Shown: positions 16,475 to 24,951 of the stretch, in pieces
How positions within the stretch are numbered: position 1 is the first letter of the stretch
How the letters are laid out: each line of letters begins with the position of its first letter
NCBI GenBank assembly: GCA_018063245.1
Contig: JAGPBS010000005.1
Coordinates: forward strand, 1-52,954
Length of the DNA: 52,954 nucleotides
DNA from: Alphaproteobacteria bacterium
Lineage (GTDB): Bacteria > Pseudomonadota > Alphaproteobacteria > JAGPBS01
Direction: 5' to 3'
Made by a program: the position numbers and the translations under genes
The notes under the pieces: generated by a model
Told to the model about the DNA's origin: nothing
The model's input: the letters and a program-made list of their open reading frames with translations, nothing else
The model's database searches: none

Positions 16475-17241
16475 TTTTTCTCTCTTTTCTCATGTGACGA
16501 TGGACAATCATGATGGTGATCATGATGGTGATGATAAGGTCTCAAATACTCAGATTCTTCTTTGAACAAAGCCAAATATTCTGGATTGTTTGACACTTCT
16601 TCAGGATGGCCTGCACAACAAATATGATGATTCAAACAAATAACATGATCTGTTTTAGCCATCACAAAATTTAAATCATGAGAGACAAGAAGAATACTCA
16701 ACTGAAGCTCATCTCTTAATTTGCCAAGCAAATTGTAAATATCTCTCTGACCAATAACATCAACGCCTTGAACAGGCTCATCAAGAATCAAAAGGGTTGG
16801 ATTTGACAGAAGAGCCCTTGCAATGAGCACGCGTTGAAATTCTCCCCCTGAGAGAGATTGAAGCGATTTTTTGAGCGTATGAAAAGCACCAACTTTTTGA
16901 AGCGCCTCTTGAACCTCTGCTTTACTCGACGCATGCCATAATTTTAAAAACCGATTTACTGTAATCGGAATGGCAGGCGATACAGAAATTTTCTGAGGAA
17001 CATAACCAATTTTCACTCCCTCCGATAAAGTAATCTTGCCTTTGTAAACTTCATAAAACCCAAGAATAGTTTTCAGAAGACTCGTCTTACCTGCACCATT
17101 CGGACCAATGAGCGTCACGATTTCACCCTTCTTCACATCAAAAGAAATATGGTCAAGAATAAGGGTGTCATGAAACTTAAGAGTGAGTTTCTTAACAGAA
17201 AGGAGTCGGTCGCCTCGCTCATATTTGATTGCTTTGCTCAC
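16471..17241 (-). CDS. znuC: Zinc ABC transporter ATPase ZnuC with His-rich tail
   Basis: The product has 256 residues. It has Walker A 'GPNGAGKTSLLK', the signature 'SLSGGEFQRVLIARALL', Walker B 'PTLLILDEP' and the switch His in 'ILLVSHDLNFV'. It powers ZnuB. The C terminus carries an unusually dense histidine run (HHHHDHHHDC, about residues 237-246) and a polar tail, which could bind zinc on the cytosolic side. The gene is divergent from znuA across a 114-bp gap that probably holds a shared zinc-responsive control region. Confidence 0.92.
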   Translation of the reverse strand: MSKAIKYERGDRLLSVKKLTLKFHDTLILDHISFDVKKGEIVTLIGPNGAGKTSLLKTILGFYEVYKGKITLSEGVKIGYVPQKISVSPAIPITVNRFLKLWHASSKAEVQEALQKVGAFHTLKKSLQSLSGGEFQRVLIARALLSNPTLLILDEPVQGVDVIGQRDIYNLLGKLRDELQLSILLVSHDLNFVMAKTDHVICLNHHICCAGHPEEVSNNPEYLALFKEESEYLRPYHHHHDHHHDCPSSHEKREKK

Positions 17242-17285
17242 TTTTTACACAGCCTTTACCAATTTGATTTAATCTTTGAGTAGAA

Positions 17286-17300
17286 TAGCATTTGATGCTA
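17286..17300. promoter_or_regulatory. Palindrome between divergent znuCB and znuA (candidate operator)
   Basis: TAGCATTTGATGCTA is a perfect 6-bp inverted repeat around a 3-bp centre. It lies in the 114-bp gap between znuC and znuA, where a Zur-type repressor would be expected to act. It does not match the canonical alphaproteobacterial Zur box, so regulation is a guess based on location and symmetry. Confidence 0.3.
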
Positions 17301-17355
17301 GATTAGCAAAATAGTTTCATCTCTCTTCATCACTTTTGTCTCGGAGCCCAAATAA

Positions 17356-18285
17356 ATGCGTCTTTTCATGGCATCTCTTTTTCTGACAGCTTCACTCCTT
17401 GCTCCATGTGCGCATGCGCGTGAAAAAATCAAAGTTGTGTCATCTATTAAGCCCCTTTCAGGACTCACCAGGGCAATTGGCGGGGAATATGTCACAGTAG
17501 AAACCATCCTCAGCACAAATAATTCTGAACATGTCTATCAATTAAAACCACAAGATATGGCCAATATTGAATCTGCTGATCTTATTTTTTGGGTTGGACC
17601 AGCACTTGAGACATATCTTAAAAAGCCACTTAAAAACAGCAAATCAAAAAATATCTTTAGCCTGATAAATATCCCGAATCTTATCACATATAAAACACGT
17701 CAAGGCCTTGAGTGGCCTGATTCACATGATCATAAGCACGAACACGATGCTTTAGACGCCCATATTTGGCTTGATCCTAATAACGCTCTTACAATCATCA
17801 CTTTTATAACCAAAAAATTATCAGAGATAGATCCTACACATGCCAAAAATTACGAACACAATGCGCATGAACTATCGGATAAAATTATTGCGTTTGATAA
17901 AAAGACCATCAGTGAACTCTCACGGGGCCAAAACAAAAACTTTCTCGTCTTTCATGATGGTTATCAATATTTTGAAAGACATTACCATCTGAAAGCTGCA
18001 GGAGCTATCTCACTGGGTCATGATCAGGGCCTTACTCCGAAAAACATCGAAAAAATTTTAACGATGGTGAACAAAAATCAGGTAAGCTGCTTATTTATAG
18101 AACCAGGTCAAGAAGCACCTATTATCGAAAAAATTGCACGCGAAAAACATATCTATCTTGGTCAGCTCGATCCAATGGGAAGCCTTTTACCAGATGATCA
18201 AAATCATTATCTAAACATGCTTGAAAAGATGAAAGATAGCTTTAGGGCTTGTTTCACTTACAAACCTGAAGGAGACACACAATGA
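17356..18285 (+). CDS. znuA: Zinc ABC transporter periplasmic binding protein ZnuA
   Basis: The product has 309 residues. A signal peptide ends near 'APCAHA' (residue ~21). Zinc-ligand regions of the cluster A-I family are present: 'NSEHVYQLKPQDM', a short His/Asp-rich loop 'DSHDHKHEHDALDAHIWLDP', 'FLVFHDGYQYFERHY' and the late acidic ligand in 'GQLDPMG'. It captures Zn2+ in the periplasm and hands it to ZnuB. The stop overlaps the dapB start (ATGA), which is an unusual partner. Confidence 0.92.
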   Translation: MRLFMASLFLTASLLAPCAHAREKIKVVSSIKPLSGLTRAIGGEYVTVETILSTNNSEHVYQLKPQDMANIESADLIFWVGPALETYLKKPLKNSKSKNIFSLINIPNLITYKTRQGLEWPDSHDHKHEHDALDAHIWLDPNNALTIITFITKKLSEIDPTHAKNYEHNAHELSDKIIAFDKKTISELSRGQNKNFLVFHDGYQYFERHYHLKAAGAISLGHDQGLTPKNIEKILTMVNKNQVSCLFIEPGQEAPIIEKIAREKHIYLGQLDPMGSLLPDDQNHYLNMLEKMKDSFRACFTYKPEGDTQ

Positions 18286-19049
18286 TAAAATGCGCAATCT
18301 CAGGCATTACAGGACGCATGGGACGAGAAATCACAAAGCATTTGCAAGATGACAAAGACATTGAAATTTTAGCTGGTGTTGCTCGTAGCGTTCCCCTTGA
18401 TATGATCGAAGAAATCCCGATTGTGCAAACATTTAAAGCGCTCCCCACAAATTTAGATCTTATGATTGACTTTAGCTCTCCTGTCCATTTAGATGATCTT
18501 CTAAACCATGCAATTGAACATAAGCTTTCTCTTGTCATTGGCACAACTGGCTATACAGATGCACAGATAAAACAGATTGAAAAAGCAGGGCAAAGCATCA
18601 ACATTTTTTATTCGGCCAATATGTCGATCGGTATTGCTCTTTTAAAGTCAATTGTTCAAAAGACAGCAAAGGCTCTTGATGAAGACTTTGACATTGAAAT
18701 TCTTGAAACACATCATAGACTCAAAGTTGATGCACCATCTGGAACAGCTCTGTCTTTGGGTGAGTCCGCCGCAAAAGGCAGAGGCAAAAAGCTCTCTGAC
18801 TTGCAAATCTATCCACATCCAAACAGAACCTTACGCGAATCTGGCTCGATTGGGTTTGCTGTTCAAAGAGGAGGCAAGATCGCAGGTGAACATCAAGTCC
18901 GCTTTATTGGAGATGAAGAAGAACTCAGCTTTTCTCATCGTGCACTTGATCGCTCAGTCTTCGCAAAGGGCGCCATTAAAGTTGCAAAATGGCTAAAGGG
19001 TCAATCAAAAGGTTTCTACACAATGGAAAATTTATTTTCGCCTCAGTGA
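18282..19049 (+). CDS. dapB: 4-hydroxy-tetrahydrodipicolinate reductase DapB
   Basis: The product has 255 residues. The NAD(P)-binding motif 'ISGITGRMGREI' opens the protein, and the family signature is 'ETHHRLKVDAPSGTAL' around residues 140-155, with the catalytic His-His and Lys. It catalyses the second step of the diaminopimelate/lysine branch, supplying cell-wall DAP. Its ATG overlaps the znuA stop, and the ribosome binding site GGAG lies inside znuA, so the two are translationally coupled. A promoter and the start of rpoN follow within 45 bases. Confidence 0.95.
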   Translation: MIKCAISGITGRMGREITKHLQDDKDIEILAGVARSVPLDMIEEIPIVQTFKALPTNLDLMIDFSSPVHLDDLLNHAIEHKLSLVIGTTGYTDAQIKQIEKAGQSINIFYSANMSIGIALLKSIVQKTAKALDEDFDIEILETHHRLKVDAPSGTALSLGESAAKGRGKKLSDLQIYPHPNRTLRESGSIGFAVQRGGKIAGEHQVRFIGDEEELSFSHRALDRSVFAKGAIKVAKWLKGQSKGFYTMENLFSPQ

Positions 19050-19077
19050 AAATCAAAATCATTCTTTAAGAAAAAAA

Positions 19078-19086
19078 TGCTATAAT
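19078..19086 (+). promoter_or_regulatory. Extended -10 promoter abutting rpoN
   Basis: TGCTATAAT is a perfect extended -10 element with only seven bases between it and the rpoN ATG at 19094. Transcription starting at the usual distance would begin at or beside the start codon, which has no Shine-Dalgarno sequence. No good -35 is seen, which is consistent with an extended -10. Confidence 0.5.
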
Positions 19087-19093
19087 ACGTCTT

Positions 19094-20593
19094 ATGAGTA
19101 TTTTGCCAAGATTAGAAATGAAACAAAGCCAATCTTTGATCTTAACGACAAAGATGCAATTGGCATTGAAATTATTACAATTATCAAATATAGAGCTCGA
19201 GGCCTATATCCTTGAAGAGCTCGATCAAAATCCCATCTTAGAAAAAGAAGATACAATCACAGAGCTTGATAATGAAGGTGCAACTGATCATGAATCTTCA
19301 GAAACCCCTGAAGCTGCTCTTGATGAAAATGCCTCAGGAGATGGGCAATTAGACCTATCAGAACAAGTTCCTCTCGATACAGATTATGACAATCAATGGC
19401 AAGATGATCAAAACAGCTCTTTCGGATCAAGTCACACTTCATCAAACCACGGAAGCTCAGGAGAGCATGAAAATTACATTGACCAGATCCCTCAAAAAGA
19501 GAAATCTCTTCAAGAACACCTCCAAGAACAAGTAAACATTGATATTCTTGAGCCAAAAGATAGATTTATTGCCTCAAGGCTGATCGATCACATGACAGAA
19601 AGTGGATACATTCTTGAGCCCCTTCAAAATATTGCTGATTCTCTACATTGCCCTCTAGAATGGGTTGAGGCCGTTTTGCTCAAAATGCAACAGTTTGACC
19701 CGATTGGTATCATGGCAAGAAATCTCCAAGAATGTCTCTCTTTGCAACTAAGAGACAAAGATCTTTACACAGAAAAGTATCAACTTTTGCTCGATCATTT
19801 AGATCTTTTTGCTGATCATAAATTTGATCTTCTCATGGAAAAATGTAGCGTCACACGTGATGAACTCAAAAGCATGATTTTAGAGATCCAAAAATTGAAT
19901 CCAAAACCAGGACATCAATATAGCTCTGAGATGATCGAAGTCATGATTCCTGATGTTTATGTTCGCCGTCATTCTGATGGAACCTATTTTATTGAGCTCA
20001 ATAATGAAACACTCCCTCGCTTGCTTATCAATGATAAATATCTCTCAAAAGTTCAATCACAAGCGAAATCATCAAAAGAGAAAGAATATCTCATTCAAAA
20101 ACTCAATACTGCTCACTGGTTGATGAGTGCTCTGCAACAACGAGCAACCTCTATTCTAAAAGTTGCAACAGAAATTGTGAAGACACAAAGAGACTTTTTA
20201 GATAAAGGCATCGAGCATCTAAAACCAATGACAATGTACGATGTTGCAACAACGCTTGAGGTTAATGAATCAACTGTCAGCCGTATTACGATGAACAAAT
20301 TTATCTCAACCCCTAAAGGGCTTTTTGCTTTAAAAGACTTCTTCACAAGGTCTGTGACAAATACTGAGGCAGATTCAGATGAAAGCCATTCAACGGAAAC
20401 TGTCAAATACCTGGTAAAGAAATTTATCGAAGCTGAAAAACCAGATAACATCCTTCAAGATGATCAAATTGTCGAACTTCTAAAGGAGCGCGGCATGGTT
20501 GTTGCCAGGCGTACGATTGCCAAATATCGAAAGATACTGAATATTCCCTCATCGCTTGAAAGAAAGAAATTCAAAAACGCTGAGATTCTTTAA
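19094..20593 (+). CDS. rpoN: RNA polymerase sigma-54 factor RpoN
   Basis: The product has 499 residues. Region I begins 'PRLEMKQSQSLILTTKMQLALKLLQLSN', as in all RpoN proteins, which fixes the start. An acidic linker region II (about 55-125) and a core-binding domain follow. The C terminus has the RpoN box 'ARRTIAKYR' (the usual Val is Ile). It directs transcription from -24/-12 promoters with AAA+ activators such as the FlbD-like regulator encoded at 29310-30647, so it probably governs flagellar genes. There is no ribosome binding site. The rpoN-hpf-ptsN order is standard for proteobacteria. Confidence 0.96.
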   Translation: MSILPRLEMKQSQSLILTTKMQLALKLLQLSNIELEAYILEELDQNPILEKEDTITELDNEGATDHESSETPEAALDENASGDGQLDLSEQVPLDTDYDNQWQDDQNSSFGSSHTSSNHGSSGEHENYIDQIPQKEKSLQEHLQEQVNIDILEPKDRFIASRLIDHMTESGYILEPLQNIADSLHCPLEWVEAVLLKMQQFDPIGIMARNLQECLSLQLRDKDLYTEKYQLLLDHLDLFADHKFDLLMEKCSVTRDELKSMILEIQKLNPKPGHQYSSEMIEVMIPDVYVRRHSDGTYFIELNNETLPRLLINDKYLSKVQSQAKSSKEKEYLIQKLNTAHWLMSALQQRATSILKVATEIVKTQRDFLDKGIEHLKPMTMYDVATTLEVNESTVSRITMNKFISTPKGLFALKDFFTRSVTNTEADSDESHSTETVKYLVKKFIEAEKPDNILQDDQIVELLKERGMVVARRTIAKYRKILNIPSSLERKKFKNAEIL

Positions 20594-20767
20594 AAGGCAT
20601 TGAGAAAATAAAAAGAATAAAAAAGAATTCATGGAAACATTTATGAACAGGTCGGAATTATATAGAAAATTTTTCTTAATGATGGTAAAACAAAGTCTGC
20701 ATTCATATTTTGTGATAGAATAAAAGAAAAGAAAACAAGATATCATTTTAAAGAGGAGGAAACCGTT

Positions 20768-21364
20768 ATGCAAATTGTCGTTAAAGGAAAACAGATTGAT
20801 GTTGGGGACTCACTGCGCGAACATGTCGAACAAAATGTGAGTGACGTTGTCCGTAAATATTTTCACCAACCGATCGAAGGAACTGTTATTTTCTCAAAAG
20901 ATGCCTCTTTTTTCAAAACTGAGATTATCATCCATGCGAGTTCTAAAATTTCTCTCCAAAGTTCTGCTGAAGCTGCAGACATTTATCCGTCATTTGACTT
21001 AGCTCTTGAGAAAATTACAGCTCGCTTGCGTCGCTATAAAAACAAATTACGCGATAACCATCACAAAACACACAAAGAAGAAGCTATTTCAAATCAATAT
21101 GTGATTGATACAAACAGTCAAACAGACACAATGATTGCAGACAGTGACGCTGAATCAATGATTATTGCTGAGATGGAGCATCGCATTGAAACAATGACAG
21201 TCAGTGAAGCTGTTATGCGCATGGATCTAGGTAAACACGTTGCTTACATGTTCAGAAATGCCGCTCACGGTGACCTGAACATGGTCTACCGTCGTCTTGA
21301 TGGTAATGTTGGCTGGGTTGATCCTAAAGGGAATGAACAAGTTATGGCAGGAGCCAAATCATAA
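20768..21364 (+). CDS. hpf: Long-form ribosome hibernation promoting factor HPF
   Basis: The product has 198 residues, the length of long HPF. The N-terminal S30AE domain spans about residues 1-100 ('DSLREHVEQNV', 'ALEKITARLRRYKNKLRDNH'). The C-terminal dimerisation domain is 'MTVSEAVMRMDLGKHVAYMF' followed by 'DGNVGWVDP'. It dimerises 70S ribosomes into inactive 100S particles in starvation. The ribosome binding site AGAGGAGG precedes the ATG. It sits between rpoN and ptsN with a 174-bp upstream gap that may hold its own promoter. Confidence 0.94.
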   Translation: MQIVVKGKQIDVGDSLREHVEQNVSDVVRKYFHQPIEGTVIFSKDASFFKTEIIIHASSKISLQSSAEAADIYPSFDLALEKITARLRRYKNKLRDNHHKTHKEEAISNQYVIDTNSQTDTMIADSDAESMIIAEMEHRIETMTVSEAVMRMDLGKHVAYMFRNAAHGDLNMVYRRLDGNVGWVDPKGNEQVMAGAKS

Positions 21365-21381
21365 TAACAAAAGAGCCTAAA

Positions 21382-21852
21382 ATGAGCCTTTTAGAAAATG
21401 GACATATTTTCTTTCTGCCTCGCATCGAGACAAAGAAAGCTCTCTTAACTGAGATTTCGAAAAGAATAGCGAAATCTTTGAGCCTTGAGGGATCAGCAAT
21501 CCTCGATCGTTTGGAGAAAAGAGAAAACCTTGAATCAACAGCAATTGGCCTTGGGGTTGCTGTTCCACACCTAAAAACCAATGGGCTCAACGAGACCATA
21601 GGTTTCCTTTTCAGGCTTCAAGTACCCATTCATTTTGGCGCTCATGATGATATCCCCGTTGATCTTCTCTTTGTTTTATTATCACCTGAAGATCTTGGAG
21701 CGAGTTATTTGAAAACACTTGCGCATGTTTCTCGGCTACTTAAAGACGAGCAAATAGGGGCAAAGCTAAGAGGATGTGAAACCCCTGAGGCAATTTATTC
21801 ATTTTTTGATGAGCTTGAACGCGAGTCCAATGATTTTAAAAGAGCCGGATAG
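21382..21852 (+). CDS. ptsN: Nitrogen PTS enzyme IIA (PtsN)
   Basis: This is a 156-residue EIIA domain. The phosphorylated His is His63 in 'GLGVAVPHLK', and 'PVDLLFVLLSPEDLGASYLKTLAHVSRLLKD' is typical of EIIA-Ntr. It is the end of the PTS-Ntr phosphorelay (PtsP-NPr-PtsN), which adjusts potassium, nitrogen and stress responses. Lying 17 bases after hpf, it ends the rpoN cluster and is followed by a hairpin terminator. Confidence 0.93.
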   Translation: MSLLENGHIFFLPRIETKKALLTEISKRIAKSLSLEGSAILDRLEKRENLESTAIGLGVAVPHLKTNGLNETIGFLFRLQVPIHFGAHDDIPVDLLFVLLSPEDLGASYLKTLAHVSRLLKDEQIGAKLRGCETPEAIYSFFDELERESNDFKRAG

Positions 21853-21853
21853 C

Positions 21854-21882
21854 AAAAAGACCCGTAACAACGGGCCTTTTTC
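21854..21882. terminator. Intrinsic terminator after ptsN, probably bidirectional
   Basis: AAAAAGA-CCCG-TAACAA-CGGG-C-CTTTTTC forms a short GC stem flanked by an A run and a T run. It can end transcription from ptsN and from the convergent DUF805 gene. Confidence 0.75.
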
Positions 21883-21896
21883 TCAATATACACCCG

Positions 21897-22814
21897 CTAT
21901 TTTTTAAGCTTTTTTGTACTATTCAACGTTCCTTCAGGTGCAAACAGAATGAAAAGCGAAAAGATGATAACAGTTAAGTACCAAATTCCACCCCATATAA
22001 AATACGGAACAAGAGGTGCAATATCTTTTGTTTCTTGTAATGCTGCAAAATCAACTGTCATTACTAGATGCAAGAAAAATCCTCCTAAAACACCGAAAAA
22101 GTACAGCATATAGAGACAAAAATACAGGATTGGCCTTGAGAATCCAATATTGTGCATTCTCTTAATCATCAGAACTGCAGTTGCATAAAAAGAAGCAATC
22201 CAATAAATGACTAAGAGTATCATGACAAAGACCCCAATGATGGCGAGCAAAAAGGTCGAACCAAAAAACATCATGAGCATCTGAAAAGGTAATGTGATCA
22301 GATGCAATAAAAACCCAAAGAAAATACTTGTAAAAAGCAGATAACCAAAATAGGGCAATCTTCTCAGTTCGCCTGTTTTAGCCTCACAGAACAAGACACG
22401 AAATGGCCTCTTCTCTAAAAAAGCCCCAGGAATACCCCAAAGCAAAAAGACGGCATAGGTAATAAGTTGGTATGGAGTCATCGACATTAATTGATTATTA
22501 GCCTGGCTCACTGGATCCAATGGCACGACAAATAAAGCAAGCGTCATGAGTGCAAAAAATGATAAGACTAGTAAAATTGGGGATTCCAACCCAATATGTC
22601 GCACGCGCTGAACGGAAAGTGAGAAAGCAACATATATCGACAAAGCAAATAAAAGCCCGAACAGAACCATGAGGGAGCCCCCCTCAGGAAGATACGTTAT
22701 AAAAATAGTCCCACTGACCAGCATCACAAGAAAACCAACCAGAGAATACAGCAGATAGGGGATACGTTCTAACTCTCCCGATCTGAAATCGAATAATGTT
22801 TTGAGTACAGACAT
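21897..22814 (-). CDS. DUF805-type membrane protein with two tandem domains
   Basis: This 305-residue protein has about eight hydrophobic segments. It contains two DUF805-like units. The first has 'FRSGELERIPYLLYSL' and 'VQRVRHIGLESP'; the second has 'AKTGELRRLPYFGYLL', 'IKRMHNIGFSRPILYF' and a terminal 'FILFAPEG'. Single DUF805 proteins are small bacterial inner-membrane proteins of unknown function. This tandem version and two further single-domain copies follow one another on the same strand, so the family has expanded here by duplication. The role is unknown. Confidence 0.75.
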   Translation of the reverse strand: MSVLKTLFDFRSGELERIPYLLYSLVGFLVMLVSGTIFITYLPEGGSLMVLFGLLFALSIYVAFSLSVQRVRHIGLESPILLVLSFFALMTLALFVVPLDPVSQANNQLMSMTPYQLITYAVFLLWGIPGAFLEKRPFRVLFCEAKTGELRRLPYFGYLLFTSIFFGFLLHLITLPFQMLMMFFGSTFLLAIIGVFVMILLVIYWIASFYATAVLMIKRMHNIGFSRPILYFCLYMLYFFGVLGGFFLHLVMTVDFAALQETKDIAPLVPYFIWGGIWYLTVIIFSLFILFAPEGTLNSTKKLKK

Positions 22815-22831
22815 GTCTCTCTCCTACAATA

Positions 22832-22865
22832 TAAAATCCCATGAGTCAATCACGGCTCATGGGAT
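22832..22865 (-). terminator. Hairpin terminator between DUF805 genes
   Basis: ATCCCATGAG (22836-22845) pairs perfectly with CTCATGGGAT (22856-22865). On the minus strand the stem is followed by TTTTAT, giving a plausible intrinsic terminator for the gene at 22909-23337. Confidence 0.6.
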
Positions 22866-22908
22866 CATTATATCACGGAAAAACAATATCCGGCAGAAAT
22901 ATACAATT

Positions 22909-23337
22909 TTATGTATTTTTTGTGATCAAATCTGTCTCAGCTTTCTTTGCTTCTTCTGTATTAAAAGTCAGCAACCATCCTTCAGGTATACAACACAAAG
23001 CAATAAAGGCAACAGGAAGAGGCAAAAGCATCCCTAAAATAAGACAAATGACGCTCCACAAATAAGGACGATCACTTCCCATATTTCTCAACCTTTTAAC
23101 ACCTAAAACAAAAGCTACATACAGGGACAGACCTACAAAAGCGAGAAGAAGAGGAATAAAGAAAACTAAAAACCATCCCATACCCATATTTTCTTGATAG
23201 ATCACAAAAGGAACAACTAAAATCGTCCCACATACTATAAGGAAGAGAGTAAACAATAGTGAATAGCCCAAATATGGCAATCTTCTTATACTGCCTGTCT
23301 TGAGACCTGAAAAAATTACATTAAACATTTTGAACAC
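22909..23337 (-). CDS. DUF805-type membrane protein, single domain
   Basis: This is a 142-residue membrane protein with about four hydrophobic segments. The family signatures 'GLKTGSIRRLPYLGYSL' near the N terminus, 'GVKRLRNMGSDRP' mid-protein and 'IPEGW' near the end are all present. The C-terminal 18 residues are charged (EEAKKAETD). It is a paralogue of its two neighbours. The function is unknown. A hairpin terminator follows, so it may be transcribed alone. Confidence 0.72.
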   Translation of the reverse strand: MFKMFNVIFSGLKTGSIRRLPYLGYSLLFTLFLIVCGTILVVPFVIYQENMGMGWFLVFFIPLLLAFVGLSLYVAFVLGVKRLRNMGSDRPYLWSVICLILGMLLPLPVAFIALCCIPEGWLLTFNTEEAKKAETDLITKNT

Positions 23338-23467
23338 CTTTTTTATTTTAAATTATATAACGATGAATTAGAAACTTCATGAAGGATAAATATATACAAT
23401 AAGGATATACTTATCAATGCAATTTCGTTTATAAAGTACCTAGCCATATGCAAGCCAGAAAGATGAG

Positions 23468-23488
23468 GGAGGGTGGCAATCCCCCTCC
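23468..23488 (-). terminator. Possible hairpin terminator after the third DUF805 gene
   Basis: GGAGGG (23468-23473) pairs with CCCTCC (23483-23488) across a 9-base loop. It lies just downstream of the gene ending at 23506 on the minus strand. Only a weak T-rich stretch follows, so termination is uncertain. Confidence 0.35.
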
Positions 23489-23505
23489 TGGTTTACTTTA
23501 AGCAA

Positions 23506-23982
23506 CTAAAGCGCTATTTGCTGCTTTTGATTCCCAATATATCCCTCTGGTGCAAGGAATAAAAACAATTGAACAAACACATAAAACAATGTGTAAAGCA
23601 CATTTAATACAGTACCTAGAATAACAGGGCCCGTGACATCTACATACTCAATTAATGTTACCATAAGGACGGCCATAATGATCAGGGCAAAAAAGTATAG
23701 AATTGGCCTTTTAAATCCGATATTTCTCATTCTCTTGATGGTCACAACAATTGAAGCATATAAAACAAGCGCAGACACAATAACGTACGCACCTCCACCA
23801 ATTATAAGCATAGACACGCTTAAATTCAGGTAGGCTAAAATAGCAATTCCACCAAAAAGAAAAAGGCATCCCAACACAATTGCAATCACAAAAAGAAAAG
23901 CATTATACCCCAAATAAGCCAATCGCCCCATACTTCCAGTCTTCAATCCACAAAACATCGTTTTCAATAAGTTCATTTTCAT
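23506..23982 (-). CDS. DUF805-type membrane protein, single domain
   Basis: This 158-residue protein has four hydrophobic segments. 'GLKTGSMGRLAYLGYNAFL', 'IKRMRNIGFKRPILYF' and 'FLFLAPEGY' align with the neighbouring paralogues. The second and third signatures are nearly identical to those in the second domain of the tandem protein at 21897-22814, suggesting recent duplication. The function is unknown; the family is often linked loosely to stress or envelope functions, but nothing in the sequence proves that. Confidence 0.72.
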   Translation of the reverse strand: MKMNLLKTMFCGLKTGSMGRLAYLGYNAFLFVIAIVLGCLFLFGGIAILAYLNLSVSMLIIGGGAYVIVSALVLYASIVVTIKRMRNIGFKRPILYFFALIIMAVLMVTLIEYVDVTGPVILGTVLNVLYTLFYVFVQLFLFLAPEGYIGNQKQQIAL

Positions 23983-24069
23983 TTCCTATTTTATTTTGAT
24001 CCATATAAAGATCTTTCTTTATATTTGAAACAGAAAATAAACAAATCAGAAAATATTGTCAATATTATT

Positions 24070-24927
24070 TTAACTTTTAAACCAAACGCTTGACGGATAT
24101 GTCCCATCAACCTGAGGGAAATTCTCTAAAAATACTGGTGGCAACAAGGCTTTCTTCTGAGTCAATACATAATGACTTGCCCATAAAAATGTAAATCGAG
24201 AGTTAAACAAAAGTGGAACGATGGCCTGCTGCTCATTGTACCCGCGCCAAGTCCATTCGGTTGGATAGGCGTTTGGGAGAAAAATATCATGAAAATGAAT
24301 ATAAACACCCTTTGCAAGCAAAGGCAATATCTCACTGAGAATCACATCAACATCACTACCAGGCAAACAAAGATGAGACGAATCAATCAGCAGAAAATCT
24401 CCCTCACTCAGGGTTTCAAAGAGCTTCAAATCCTGATTTTGTAAAATGTCCTGGTGAAAAGATACAGAAACCTTCTTGTTTTGAGATTGTAAAATCTCCT
24501 TGCGCGGCACAGGATCGATCAGATCAACCTGACAGGCTTGGTTATTTTTGTCGAGCGCTGATAAAACAAAACGCGTTGAATGCCCAGAGCCCACCTCAAT
24601 CACTCTCTTCGGCTTCACATCTCTTAAAAGCGCGTACAACATGCTTGCATCAAGGGCAGGGAACCAAGACTGTTCAAATGAAACCCTATAAGGATTAAGC
24701 TTCTTGAGCTCCACCAATTCTGGAAGATAGGCCTCCAACAAAGCAGCCTGTTTTTTTAAAACAGACCCCTGAGAATCGAAGAAAGACTCAACTTGACTAT
24801 ATTTCGTTTTTAAAGGGATTTGAGCCGCGTATCGATAAGGAATGAAGTAACCTCTATGACGACCCAAGCAAAGTGTCTGCAGCCCCATAAAAAGACGCCT
24901 CACTCTTAAGGCAAGTGATAGTTGCAT
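24070..24927 (-). CDS. Class I SAM-dependent methyltransferase
   Basis: The product has 285 residues. SAM motif I is 'VIEVGSGHSTRFVL' (residues ~109-122), followed by 'VDLIDPVPRKEIL' (motif II) and 'DFLLIDSSHLCLPGSDVD' with 'YIHFHDIFLP'. This is the Methyltransf_24 style often found in sugar, lipid or antibiotic modification. The substrate is unknown. It starts 24 bases after the QueF-like gene that ends the flagellar operon and may be cotranscribed; a role in modifying flagellin or envelope glycans is possible but not shown. Confidence 0.7.
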   Translation of the reverse strand: MQLSLALRVRRLFMGLQTLCLGRHRGYFIPYRYAAQIPLKTKYSQVESFFDSQGSVLKKQAALLEAYLPELVELKKLNPYRVSFEQSWFPALDASMLYALLRDVKPKRVIEVGSGHSTRFVLSALDKNNQACQVDLIDPVPRKEILQSQNKKVSVSFHQDILQNQDLKLFETLSEGDFLLIDSSHLCLPGSDVDVILSEILPLLAKGVYIHFHDIFLPNAYPTEWTWRGYNEQQAIVPLLFNSRFTFLWASHYVLTQKKALLPPVFLENFPQVDGTYPSSVWFKS

Positions 24928-24951
24928 GATAACCTTCTGGATTCACAAATC

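Noticed and set aside
20549-20773. Minus-strand open frame between rpoN and hpf
   Set aside because: Phe/Leu-rich low-complexity product from AT-rich DNA, overlapping the rpoN end, with no ribosome binding site.
24003-24024. ATATAAAG/CTTTATAT hairpin as a terminator
   Set aside because: The stem is entirely weak A-T pairs and no T run follows on the minus strand.
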